NCBI GenBank assembly: GCA_018818165.1
Contig: JAHISP010000071.1
Span: 282,326-346,325 of the forward strand
DNA length: 64,000 nucleotides
Direction: 5' to 3'
Source of the DNA: Bacteroidota bacterium
GTDB taxonomy: Bacteria > Bacteroidota > Ignavibacteria > Ignavibacteriales > Melioribacteraceae
The position numbers and the translations under genes were made by a program. The notes below the pieces were generated by a model. The model made no database searches. It saw only the letters and a list, made by a program, of their open reading frames with translations, and was not told the DNA's origin. This document shows, piece after piece, positions 1 through 7,874 of the stretch; the stretch's first letter is position 1, and each line of letters opens with the position of its first letter.

Positions 1-218
1 AAAATAAAGATCAAGACAAAAAAGATGATCAGCAGAATCAAGATCAAAAAAATGATAAACAAGATGATCAGCAGAATCAAGAGAAGCAGCCTCCTCCAGA
101 AATATCTAAAGAGGAAGCACAACGCATTCTTAATGCATTAAAGGATGATGAAAAAGATTTGCAGAAAGAATTACGAAAGAAAAAGGGAAAAGCAGTAAAA
201 GTTGAGAAAGATTGGTAA
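1..218 (+). CDS. BatC-like TPR protein, C-terminal end only
   Basis: Reading frame open from the window edge (codons begin at base 3) to a TAA at 216-218. The visible 71 residues are a low-complexity Asp/Gln/Lys/Asn-rich linker followed by ISKEEAQRILNALKDDEK and a basic tail ending KVEKDW. That ending is typical of BatC-type TPR proteins of Bacteroidota, in which TPR repeats precede a charged linker and a short conserved C-terminal helix. batD and batE follow directly, which fits a bat (aerotolerance) operon whose upstream genes lie outside the window. The TPR part is not visible, so the call rests on tail and context. Confidence 0.75.
   Translation, partial: NKDQDKKDDQQNQDQKNDKQDDQQNQEKQPPPEISKEEAQRILNALKDDEKDLQKELRKKKGKAVKVEKDW
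24..82 (+). repeat. 39-bp in-frame direct repeat in batC linker
   Basis: The 20 bases beginning at 24 recur exactly beginning at 63, a 39-bp (13-codon) period. It encodes the repeated DDQQNQ linker segment and probably arose by slippage in low-complexity coding DNA. Confidence 0.7.
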
Positions 219-228
219 TTTTGTTGAT

Positions 229-2070
229 ATGGAAAAAATGAATTATAAATATAGTTTACTAGTGTTATTTCTATTCGTCTTTTTGAGTAGTGTTTTTGCT
301 CAAAAATTTGAAGTATCAGTGGATAAAACTACAGTTCAGCAGAATGAAAGATTCCAAGTCTATTTTACTTTTGATGGAGGTGATAGAACTTCGCTTCAAA
401 GTTTTAGACCACCAAATTTTAAGAATTTTAGTGTTTTAAGTGGTCCAAATCAATCATCCAGTATGAGCATTATTAATGGAAGTGTTTCATCCACAATTAC
501 TTATTCGTACATAGTTATTGGTCCAAATATTGGAGAATTTACTATTGAATCTGCATCAGTTGAACATAAAGGGAAGGTATATAGAACTGATGAATTAAAA
601 ATTAGTGTTGCAAAAGGAGCTACGAAAAGCAATAATGCAAAAACTAATAATCAATCAATGAGTACTGATGAATTACAAGAAAATGTTTTTATTAGAGCAA
701 TTGCGGATAAGTATAATGTTGTTAAAGGTGAACAAATAACTGTAACTTATAAATTGTATACTAAATTAAATATTTCATCTCCACAGATTTCCAAATTGCC
801 ACAATATAAAGGTTTTTGGGCTGAGGCTTTAGAAACTGGAAATAATATCCAATTTGAAGTTGAAATGTATGATGGAGTTCGTTATCGTTCGGCTGTGCTT
901 AAAAAGGTTGCACTATTTCCAACAAAATCTGGACAATTAACTGTTACACCTTTTGAGTTGGAAATTCCGGTAATTGTAAAAAAATCTCAGCGCAACAATG
1001 ATCCTTTCGATTCTTTTTTTAATGATTCATTTTTTGGCAGAACTGAAACCATACAGTTCAAAGCTATTTCAAATGATGTTGTAATTAATGTAAGTGATTT
1101 ACCTACTATTGGAATGCCAGAATCTTTTGCTGGTGCTGTTGGTGAATTTTCTTTTGAAGCAACTTTGGACAAAAACAAAGTTAAAGCAAATGAACCAGTT
1201 ACTCTTAAATTGGAAGTTAATGGAAAAGGAAATATTGAACTAATTGATTTACCCACAGTTAAACTTCCACCTGGATTTGAGCAGTATGATCCTAAATCAT
1301 TTAAAAATGTTAATAATAAAGGAGTTGTTTCTGGTACAAAAACAGAAGAATATTTAATTGTTCCTCGTGTTCCGGGAATTAAGGAAATTGAACCTATTAA
1401 GTTTAGTTATTTCAATCCAAGATTGAAAAAATATATTGAAGAAACATCCTCCAAATTTATAATTAATGTTGGAATTGGAGATAGCGAATATGCTTCTACA
1501 AATTCTGGATTTTCGAAAGAGGATGTAAAATTATTAAGCCAAGATATTCGTTTTATTCAAACGTCAAATTTTGAATTAGTTCCAAAAGAAACTGGAAATA
1601 TTATAAAATCGTGGTTTTGGGGAATGTTAATATTTCCATTGTTTGTTATGCTAATTACAATTGGAATTAAAAGACGTCAAGATAAATTAAGTGGAAATGT
1701 TCAACTTGTTAAATCGAGAAAGGCAGAAAAGAAAGCAAAATTAAGATTAAAATTTGCTCAAAAAGCTTTGGACGAAAATAATTTAGAAAAATATTACGAA
1801 GAAGTTTCAAAAGGCTTATTTGGTTATCTAGAAGATAAACTTCAACTGCAGAAAGCAGAATCATCAATTGAAAAAGTGTCATCTTTACTTGAGAAAAATG
1901 GAGTAAATAATGAACTTATTAAGCATGTTAAAGATATTCTAGAAAAATGTGAATTCTCAAGATTTGCACCACAAGCTCAAACAACAGAAATAGCTACAGA
2001 TTTATATAACGAAACTGTTAATATTATTGTAGAAATTGAAAATTTAGTAAATAGTAAAAAGAAAAAATAG
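229..2070 (+). CDS. batD: BatD oxygen-tolerance protein
   Basis: Large membrane-anchored periplasmic protein of the BatD family, which acts with the VWA proteins BatA/BatB and TPR proteins BatC/BatE in oxidative or envelope stress tolerance. A Sec signal peptide (MNYKYSLLVLF...SSVFAQ) is followed by several beta-rich domains, one transmembrane helix near residues 460-482 (WFWGMLIFPLFVMLITIGI) and a basic cytoplasmic helical tail. The frame stays open upstream to a TTG at 202, but that would overlap the batC stop and put charged residues before the signal peptide; the ATG at 229 or the one at 238 is preferred. It lies 10 bp after batC and 3 bp before batE, so the three are cotranscribed. Confidence 0.88.
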   Translation: MEKMNYKYSLLVLFLFVFLSSVFAQKFEVSVDKTTVQQNERFQVYFTFDGGDRTSLQSFRPPNFKNFSVLSGPNQSSSMSIINGSVSSTITYSYIVIGPNIGEFTIESASVEHKGKVYRTDELKISVAKGATKSNNAKTNNQSMSTDELQENVFIRAIADKYNVVKGEQITVTYKLYTKLNISSPQISKLPQYKGFWAEALETGNNIQFEVEMYDGVRYRSAVLKKVALFPTKSGQLTVTPFELEIPVIVKKSQRNNDPFDSFFNDSFFGRTETIQFKAISNDVVINVSDLPTIGMPESFAGAVGEFSFEATLDKNKVKANEPVTLKLEVNGKGNIELIDLPTVKLPPGFEQYDPKSFKNVNNKGVVSGTKTEEYLIVPRVPGIKEIEPIKFSYFNPRLKKYIEETSSKFIINVGIGDSEYASTNSGFSKEDVKLLSQDIRFIQTSNFELVPKETGNIIKSWFWGMLIFPLFVMLITIGIKRRQDKLSGNVQLVKSRKAEKKAKLRLKFAQKALDENNLEKYYEEVSKGLFGYLEDKLQLQKAESSIEKVSSLLEKNGVNNELIKHVKDILEKCEFSRFAPQAQTTEIATDLYNETVNIIVEIENLVNSKKKK

Positions 2071-2073
2071 ATT

Positions 2074-2826
2074 ATGCGATATCTTAGTTTAATAATATTG
2101 TTTATTTCCGCTAGCTTTATTTTGGGTTCGCAGACGGATGAAATAATGAATGAAGCAAATAATTTATATCAAAATAAACAATACCAGGAAGCAATTGAAA
2201 AATATAATTCAATTCTGGAATTGAATTATGAGTCATCTGTGCTTTATTATAATTTAGGAAATGCATATTTCCGTTCTGCACAAATTGGAAAAGCTATTTT
2301 AAATTACGAGCGTGCTTTAAAACTTGATCCAAATAACGAAGATTTATTATATAATTTATCAATTGTAAGATCGCGAACAACTGATAGAATTAAAGAAGTG
2401 CCCAAAATATTTATTGTTGAATGGTGGGAAATTCTAATTTCTTCACTCACTACTACAATGTGGCAAATCCTAGTTCTAGTTTTTTATCTAGTGTTAATAA
2501 GCAGCATTACTCTTTATTTTGTTACAAAATCTGGTACAACTCAGCGAATTACTGTTTTTACTTCGTTAATTGGATTTTCTGGAGCAATATTTTTATCACT
2601 AATTCTTTTTGCAAATGTTCAAAGAGAAACTTCAACTGAATTTGGAATTATTACAACTAATACAATTTCTGCAAAACAATCACCAAACGAATCTAGTGAT
2701 GACGTGTTTGTAATTCATGAGGGATTAAAAATAGATGTGCAAGATGAATTTAGTGATTGGTATAAAATTAAACTCTCCGACGGAAAAGTTGGCTGGCTTC
2801 CTAAAAATTCAATGGAAATAATCTAA
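2074..2826 (+). CDS. batE: BatE-like TPR and SH3-domain membrane protein
   Basis: Signal peptide (MRYLSLIILFISASFILGSQ), TPR repeats around residues 22-90 (EANNLYQNKQYQEAIEKYNSIL and YNLGNAYFRSAQIGKAILNYERALKLDPNN), two transmembrane helices near 128-150 and 158-182, and a bacterial SH3-like C-terminus ending WYKIKLSDGKVGWLPKNSMEII. This order is the usual BatE architecture: periplasmic TPRs, a membrane hairpin and an SH3 domain. It starts 3 bp after batD and is the last gene of the bat operon here. Proposed role is a scaffold in the Bat complex. Confidence 0.87.
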   Translation: MRYLSLIILFISASFILGSQTDEIMNEANNLYQNKQYQEAIEKYNSILELNYESSVLYYNLGNAYFRSAQIGKAILNYERALKLDPNNEDLLYNLSIVRSRTTDRIKEVPKIFIVEWWEILISSLTTTMWQILVLVFYLVLISSITLYFVTKSGTTQRITVFTSLIGFSGAIFLSLILFANVQRETSTEFGIITTNTISAKQSPNESSDDVFVIHEGLKIDVQDEFSDWYKIKLSDGKVGWLPKNSMEII

Positions 2827-2832
2827 ATTATA

Positions 2833-2961
2833 TTTTGATGTGCTAGAAATTTTGTGTGAAATTACAAAAGCCCAACTTCTGAAGTTGCAATGAATGTAAA
2901 AAAATTCCATTTTAATTAAAAATCTCTTGTGCAAGCAAGATTAAAAGTTGGGCTTTTCAAA
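2833..2961. repeat. Dispersed intergenic element, copy A
   Basis: A 13-bp inverted repeat (AAAAGCCCAACTT at 2866-2878, complement within 2943-2957) encloses about 65 bp. The left arm is followed by CTGAAGTT, so it is itself nearly palindromic. Bases before the arm (TTTTGA.GT.CTAGAAATTTT) and before the right arm (AAATCTCTT...GATT) also match a second copy at 55009-55138. It lies between batE and the M48 gene and could act as a terminator, a REP/MITE-like element or a structured RNA. Confidence 0.65.
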
Positions 2962-2981
2962 AAATGTAAGAGTTGACAATT

Positions 2982-4082
2982 ATGAGTAATATTAAAGCAA
3001 AAAGATATAACAACATTAAACTGGGAGTAAGTATTGGCAAAGGAATTTTCTCTTTTTTTGCAATAATTGCATTTGTCTATTTTGGATTTAGTAAACAACT
3101 TGAGAATTATTTAACTAGCTACACTGAAAATCAATATCTGCTTTTAATTCTATTTGTAATTGTTCTTGGATTTGCTTCATCAATAATTGATTTTCCCATT
3201 AAATACTATGTTGAGTTTTATCTTGAGCATAAATATGAGCTAAGTAATCAAACAATTCCTAAATGGCTTTGGGAGGATTTTAAAGGACTTTTGGTTGGCT
3301 CAGTTATTGGATTTCCTATTCTTCTGCTGTTTTATTGGGTAATGTTAACTTTTGGCTCCCTTTGGTGGCTTGTGTTTTCTGCGGCAATGTTTTTAATTTC
3401 GGTAGTTCTAGCGCAAATTGTACCAATAATTATTTTGCCAATCTTCTATAAAATTACTCCAATTGAAAATGAAGAAATAAAAAAACGAGTACTTCGCTTA
3501 GCGGAAGATGTTAAAATGAAAGTCGAAAATGTATTTCAGTTTAATATGAGTAAAAACACAAAAAAAGCAAATGCTGCTTTTACTGGACTTGGAAGGACAA
3601 AACGCATTATTCTTGGCGATACTTTAATAGAAAATTATACAGAAGATGAAATAGAAACAGTTTTAGCTCACGAGTTTGGTCACTACAAACACAAACACAT
3701 AATTAAAAATCTTTTTATTGGAACTCTTTTCAGTTTTCTAACATTTTTTTTAATTGCCAGTCTTTATAAACTTTCTCTTAGTTGGTTTGAATTTTCTAAA
3801 ATAACAGAAGTTTCGGCACTACCAATGCTTTCAATTTGGGCTATGTTAATAGGATTGCTTACAACTCCAATTGGTAATATAATTTCGCGCAAATTTGAAT
3901 ACCAAGCGGATGAATATGCTATTAAAACTACTGGTAAATCGGAAGCATTTATCAATACTCTAGAAAAGTTAAATGAACAGAACCTTGGAGACAAAGAACC
4001 TCATCCATTTGTTGAATGGTTTTTTTATAGCCATCCTTCAGTGAGGAAACGGAAAGATAGGATTTTGAAATTGGTTGATTAG
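2982..4082 (+). CDS. M48 family zinc metalloprotease (Ste24/CAAX-protease type)
   Basis: Integral membrane metalloprotease of about 366 residues. Several hydrophobic segments flank a classic HEFGH zinc motif (about residues 230-234, in LAHEFGHYKHKH) and the third zinc ligand region EYQADEYAI (about 306-314). The C-terminal HPSVRKRKDRI is also characteristic of M48A enzymes. In bacteria these proteases work in envelope quality control; the prenyl-CAAX substrate known in eukaryotes is not implied. Start chosen at the ATG preceded by TAAGAG; a TTG three codons upstream is also in frame. Probably monocistronic, since the next gene is convergent. Confidence 0.92.
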   Translation: MSNIKAKRYNNIKLGVSIGKGIFSFFAIIAFVYFGFSKQLENYLTSYTENQYLLLILFVIVLGFASSIIDFPIKYYVEFYLEHKYELSNQTIPKWLWEDFKGLLVGSVIGFPILLLFYWVMLTFGSLWWLVFSAAMFLISVVLAQIVPIIILPIFYKITPIENEEIKKRVLRLAEDVKMKVENVFQFNMSKNTKKANAAFTGLGRTKRIILGDTLIENYTEDEIETVLAHEFGHYKHKHIIKNLFIGTLFSFLTFFLIASLYKLSLSWFEFSKITEVSALPMLSIWAMLIGLLTTPIGNIISRKFEYQADEYAIKTTGKSEAFINTLEKLNEQNLGDKEPHPFVEWFFYSHPSVRKRKDRILKLVD

Positions 4083-4207
4083 TCCAATTAACTAGATTAT
4101 TTTCTATAGCATAGCTTATTTTAAGGATTGTGTTATAACTCTTTAAAATGTCAGTAAAAAAAGGCATATTAGTTTCCACAACGTTGCTACAATATAAGTC
4201 AATTTAG

Positions 4208-5323
4208 TTATTCTCTCTTCCTTTCTGCAATAATTTTTCTTGTTTTCTTCAACTCATCAACTAAAACATTTTCATGGGGGAGGTTTAGTTTGTATTGTGC
4301 TGCTAGTACTTTATTTGGTAATCCATCTAAAGAATATTTTGCAACCGTGTTGTCTTTTTCCGCGCAAAGAATTAAACCAACTGGCGGGTTTTCATCTTTG
4401 TTAGTCCAATGTTCTTTTGCATAATTTAAGTACATGTGCATTTGCCCAGCATCGGCGTGCGTAAACTTACCAACCTTTAAGTCAATAACAACAAGGCATC
4501 TTAGTTTTCTGTGGAAAAAGAGAAGGTCAATGCGGAACCATTCGTTACCAATTCTTAGTCGTTTTTGGCGCCCTATAAAAGCAAAATCGCTTCCTAATTC
4601 TAAAAGAAATTTTTCAAGATGAAGAATAAGAGCTTCTTCAAGTTCAGTTTCGGAGTATTCATCTTTAAGACCAAGAAACTCTAAAATATATGGGTCTTTA
4701 ATTTCTTCTTCTACGGTTACAATATCTTCTGGTTTTTGTACACTTCCATTTTCTAGCATCTTAGCTTTATTTTTAGAAAGGAGAGTTCTTTCATAAAATT
4801 GTGAGGAGATTTGTCTATCCAACTGCCTAACAGACCAACCATTACGAAGAGCTTCTGCTTCGTAAAACTCTCTTGCATTATTATCTTTAACTCTTCTGGT
4901 GAGAGCCACATAATGAGACCAAGCAAGGGGGAATTTAGTTGTTATATTCTGTAGTTCTAATTTCCGAGACGGTGTCTCGGATTTTACAACTTCAGAATTC
5001 CGAGAAAGTGTCTCGGAATTTCCTATCTCTCTATTATTTAAAAAGAATAAACGCATAGTTTCAAGATTATCAACAGAAAAACCTTTTCCAAAAAGTTGGT
5101 TTAAATCTTTAGATAACATTTTTAATGTCGCATTACCATATTTGGCATAATCTTTACCATGTTGTTCAAACTCAACAATTCTGTAACCAATCATCCAGTA
5201 AGTAGCTGTTAGGAGAGCATTTACAGTTCTTGCAGTCTCTTTTCGTGCAGATTCAAGCAACTGCGAAATATTACCAACTAATGATGAATAATTTTGCTGT
5301 AAAATGTTTTTATCTACTAGCAT
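4208..5323 (-). CDS. DUF1016/YhcG-family PD-(D/E)XK nuclease-like protein
   Basis: The N-terminal half (about residues 1-190) matches the DUF1016 N-terminal region, with NALLTATYWMIGYRIVEFEQ, YGNATLKMLSKDL and FPLAWSHYVALTRRV. The C-terminal half carries the PD-(D/E)XK core in WFRIDLLFFHRKLRCLVVIDLKVGKF, then HADAGQMHMYLNYAKE and PPVGLILCAEKD. Members are predicted nucleases, often carried with restriction-modification or other mobile defence genes, but none adjoins it here. A linker near residues 101-122 contains two palindromic coding units (SETLSRN and SETPSRK). Full length for the family. The biological role is unproven. Confidence 0.87.
   Translation of the reverse strand: MLVDKNILQQNYSSLVGNISQLLESARKETARTVNALLTATYWMIGYRIVEFEQHGKDYAKYGNATLKMLSKDLNQLFGKGFSVDNLETMRLFFLNNREIGNSETLSRNSEVVKSETPSRKLELQNITTKFPLAWSHYVALTRRVKDNNAREFYEAEALRNGWSVRQLDRQISSQFYERTLLSKNKAKMLENGSVQKPEDIVTVEEEIKDPYILEFLGLKDEYSETELEEALILHLEKFLLELGSDFAFIGRQKRLRIGNEWFRIDLLFFHRKLRCLVVIDLKVGKFTHADAGQMHMYLNYAKEHWTNKDENPPVGLILCAEKDNTVAKYSLDGLPNKVLAAQYKLNLPHENVLVDELKKTRKIIAERKRE
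4963..5019. repeat. Two palindromic units inside the DUF1016 gene
   Basis: TCCGAGAC at 4963-4970 pairs with GTCTCGGA at 4974-4981 (3-nt spacer). ATTCCGAGA at 4997-5005 pairs with TCTCGGAAT at 5011-5019 (5-nt spacer). Their centres are about 36 bp apart and both are in frame, encoding SETPSR and SETLSR in the variable linker between the two DUF1016 domains. Confidence 0.8.
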
Positions 5324-5446
5324 ATCTTTTTCCCCTTGTGTTCTTATGTCTTTGTGGCAATGGTCTTGTTTATTTTTGAGAGGCAGTTGTCAAAAGGAGA
5401 GCACAAATTTTGACAACGATAAAAATATCTCTGATAATTCTATATA

Positions 5447-6526
5447 TTACTCAAATAAATGTTTGAAAAATACATCCCAAAAAGGATTTGTTTTTTGATT
5501 TTCTTTTTTCTTATAAGTAGACCAAAATTTTTGAAAAGTCTGTGATTCCATTATTCCAACAGGTCCTTCATAAATTCCACCATCTTTCATGCCATCATAA
5601 ACTCTAATTGCTATTAAATTATTTTGATTTTCCTTCAAATCATATTTGCTTAAATAATAATACCTAAACTGTGAGTATTCAGTTCCTTTCAAAACTAAAT
5701 CTTCCATATCACCAGTTGCTCCAACTAGTTTTCCATTAATAAAAACTTCATCAATATCATCAATTTTACCTACAACAAGTACATATTTTTGGTTAGCACT
5801 TTTATTGAAATAGAACTCTTTTCGGTACCATGCAAAACCGTCATAATCGGCATATCCAATATCTCTCCAAAATCCGGGAACCATAATATTTTCCCATGAT
5901 TCTTTATCGATGTATTTCTTTTTCCAATCTAAATTATCACCTATCTTAAATTTCCAGTTGCCTGCCAAATCAATTACTAGCTTATAATCAGAAATATTTT
6001 TAAAAATTCCAATATCCCCAGATACTATACCGCCGTTAAGCTGTGAATCGTAAACTCTAATTGAAATCGTGTTTTTTTTATTAAAATCAATAATGTTTTT
6101 GGGAATAGCGTAAATTCTATTAGCATTAAAAGCAGTTAGATAATATGGAGGAAAAACTCCCGAGAACCCAATAAGAATTCCATTAATATACACTTCATCA
6201 ACATCATCAATATATCCAAGGCTCAAATAGAGATTTTCCTCCTTGTTATTGGGGGAAATTTCAAACTCAGTTCTATACCAGGCAAATCCATCATATCCGT
6301 AAAATCCATGATCTTCCCAATTAGAAGGGACAGGAATAGTTTCCCAATCTTTATCATTAAAAGCAGGAGAAGTCCAATTCATATTATCACCAATTGAAAA
6401 TTTCCATTCCTTTTTTAGATTTACCACTTTTTCTAAATCCTCTGCAAATAATATTAAGCCATTGCTAAAGCACATTATTAAAAACGTTACTGCTAGAATT
6501 CTATTTTTATGGTTACTATTTTTCAT
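5447..6526 (-). CDS. Secreted protein with two tandem glycosidase-type sugar-binding domains
   Basis: A signal peptide is followed by two homologous modules of about 155 residues, each with the jelly-roll fold signature of the N-terminal domain of GH2 beta-galactosidases. Module 1 has KEWKFSIGDNMNW, VPSNWEDHGFYGYDGFAWYRTEF, YIDDVDEVYINGILIG and ISIRVYDSQLNGGI. Module 2 repeats this as GNWKFKIGDNLDW, VPGFWRDIGYADYDGFAWYRKEF, KIDDIDEVFINGKLVG and IAIRVYDGMKDGGI. No catalytic TIM barrel follows, so it is probably a periplasmic or surface carbohydrate-binding protein, not an enzyme. It lies 20 bp after the small secreted gene on the same strand and is likely cotranscribed. Confidence 0.8.
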   Translation of the reverse strand: MKNSNHKNRILAVTFLIMCFSNGLILFAEDLEKVVNLKKEWKFSIGDNMNWTSPAFNDKDWETIPVPSNWEDHGFYGYDGFAWYRTEFEISPNNKEENLYLSLGYIDDVDEVYINGILIGFSGVFPPYYLTAFNANRIYAIPKNIIDFNKKNTISIRVYDSQLNGGIVSGDIGIFKNISDYKLVIDLAGNWKFKIGDNLDWKKKYIDKESWENIMVPGFWRDIGYADYDGFAWYRKEFYFNKSANQKYVLVVGKIDDIDEVFINGKLVGATGDMEDLVLKGTEYSQFRYYYLSKYDLKENQNNLIAIRVYDGMKDGGIYEGPVGIMESQTFQKFWSTYKKKENQKTNPFWDVFFKHLFE

Positions 6527-6546
6527 AATAGATATTTTTATGGATA

Positions 6547-6981
6547 TTACTTATTTGATAAATCTTCAAAATGTCTAAGATTACTTCCAGACTGAAGTTT
6601 ATAAATATCAACAATCATATTTAATGAAATATTTTCTAATATGCTCTTTTCATCAACATTTATTTCTTCAAGTGCTTTTTGATCACCAATCATATATAAC
6701 GCAAATGCTATAAGATTCTTTATGTCATCGTTTTTTTCAACTTTATATTTTGAAACAAGTAGTTCAGAGTTTTCACTAATTTGATAAAGAGCTGTAAATT
6801 GAATTGCACATATTTTTAATCCAATATTATTAGAGTTTATGCCGTTTTTTAGATTTCCAACATATCTGTCATATTTTGCCTTTTCAACTGTATTTCTTAA
6901 TTGGGCGAAATTTTGAGTTGAAAATGCAAATAGTAAAATAACTGTAAAAACTGTAACTAATTTTTTTGATGTCTGTTTCAT
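6547..6981 (-). CDS. Small secreted alpha-helical protein of unknown function
   Basis: 144 residues with a signal peptide (KKLVTVFTVILLFAFSTQNFAQ) and an all-helical mature part resembling HEAT-like or regulatory repeats (NIGLKICAIQFTALYQIS, DDIKNLIAFALYMIGDQKALEEI). The start has a good AAGGAGAAAA ribosome site. It heads a two-gene unit with the sugar-binding protein. Direct repeats of TTGTCA lie 62-98 bp upstream, next to an OmpR-type regulator gene, so control by that regulator is plausible. The family is not recognised. Confidence 0.7.
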   Translation of the reverse strand: MKQTSKKLVTVFTVILLFAFSTQNFAQLRNTVEKAKYDRYVGNLKNGINSNNIGLKICAIQFTALYQISENSELLVSKYKVEKNDDIKNLIAFALYMIGDQKALEEINVDEKSILENISLNMIVDIYKLQSGSNLRHFEDLSNK

Positions 6982-7042
6982 TTTATTTTCTCCTTAATAA
7001 TTAAAATCTACAATACAAAAGACGGATAATAGTCTGTTATAG

Positions 7043-7079
7043 TTGTCATTGTTAAGTAAGGAGTTGTCATAAATTGTCA
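7043..7079. promoter_or_regulatory. Helix-phased TTGTCA direct repeats, putative response-regulator site
   Basis: TTGTCA occurs at 7043-7048, 7064-7069 and 7074-7079, with a near match TTGTTA at 7049. Start-to-start distances are 21 and 10 bp, i.e. the same face of the helix. OmpR-family regulators typically bind such direct repeats, and one is encoded just beside the site. The downstream promoter would serve the minus-strand operon starting at 6981. Confidence 0.5.
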
Positions 7080-7171
7080 CAATAATAAATAAACATAAAA
7101 AAGATGCTAAAAAGTGTAGTTTTAATGAAACAAATTTCAATTAATAATTGAATATTATTAGATTTTATTAA

Positions 7172-7855
7172 CTAGACAGAAATCAATTTATAACCAATTC
7201 CGTGGATGGTTATAATCAATTTAGGGTTATTAGGGTCTGTTTCAATTTTGTTGCGCAATTTAAGAATAAAATTATCCACAGTTCTAGCAGTTGTAAAAAC
7301 ATCTTTTCCCCAAATTTTTTCTAAAAGCTGCTCTCGGCTAACTGTGTTATTTTTGTTAATCCACAAATGGTGAATAACTTCAAATTCTTTGTACGACATA
7401 TTAATTGGCTTTTGATTTTCAAAAACACTATAGCTGGTAAAATCGAAAGTAAGTCTTCCAATTTTAATTGTTTCCGAAAGTTGTTTTTGCATATTATTTC
7501 TGCGCAAAATAGCTTTTATTCTGGATAACAATTCTCGAACACTAAATGGTTTAGTAATATAATCATCTGCACCAAATTCCAATCCAAGTACCTTATCAAG
7601 CTCTTCTCCTTTTGCGGTTAAAAAAATAAGTGGAGTTTCGTTTCCCTCTGCACGTATTTTTTTGCAAACATCCAAACCAGAAATTTTAGGCATCATAACG
7701 TCAAGTATTATTAAATCAAAATTATTATTCGATATTTTTAATAAGCCTTGTTCACCATCTTCAGCAAGTTCAATTTCATAACCTTCAAATTCAAGATTAT
7801 CTTTTAAACCTAACCGCATTGCTGGCTCATCTTCGACTATAAGTATTCTTTTCAT
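7172..7855 (-). CDS. OmpR/PhoB-family response regulator
   Basis: Receiver domain (MKRILIVEDEP...) with the phospho-acceptor Asp52 in LIILDVMMP, switch residues in PLIFLTAKGEE and the conserved Lys in YITKPFSVREL. A C-terminal winged-helix DNA-binding domain follows (YKEFEVIHHLWINKNNTVSREQLLEKIWGKD, ARTVDNFILKLRNKIE, IHGIGYKLI). An upstream in-frame ATG at 7915 would add 20 residues overlapping the kinase gene; the ATG at 7855, preceded by AGG, begins the standard receiver fold and is preferred. It follows its kinase by about 20 bp and forms a two-component pair with it. Confidence 0.93.
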   Translation of the reverse strand: MKRILIVEDEPAMRLGLKDNLEFEGYEIELAEDGEQGLLKISNNNFDLIILDVMMPKISGLDVCKKIRAEGNETPLIFLTAKGEELDKVLGLEFGADDYITKPFSVRELLSRIKAILRRNNMQKQLSETIKIGRLTFDFTSYSVFENQKPINMSYKEFEVIHHLWINKNNTVSREQLLEKIWGKDVFTTARTVDNFILKLRNKIETDPNNPKLIITIHGIGYKLISV

Positions 7856-7874
7856 TGGGTGCCTATTCGTTTTT

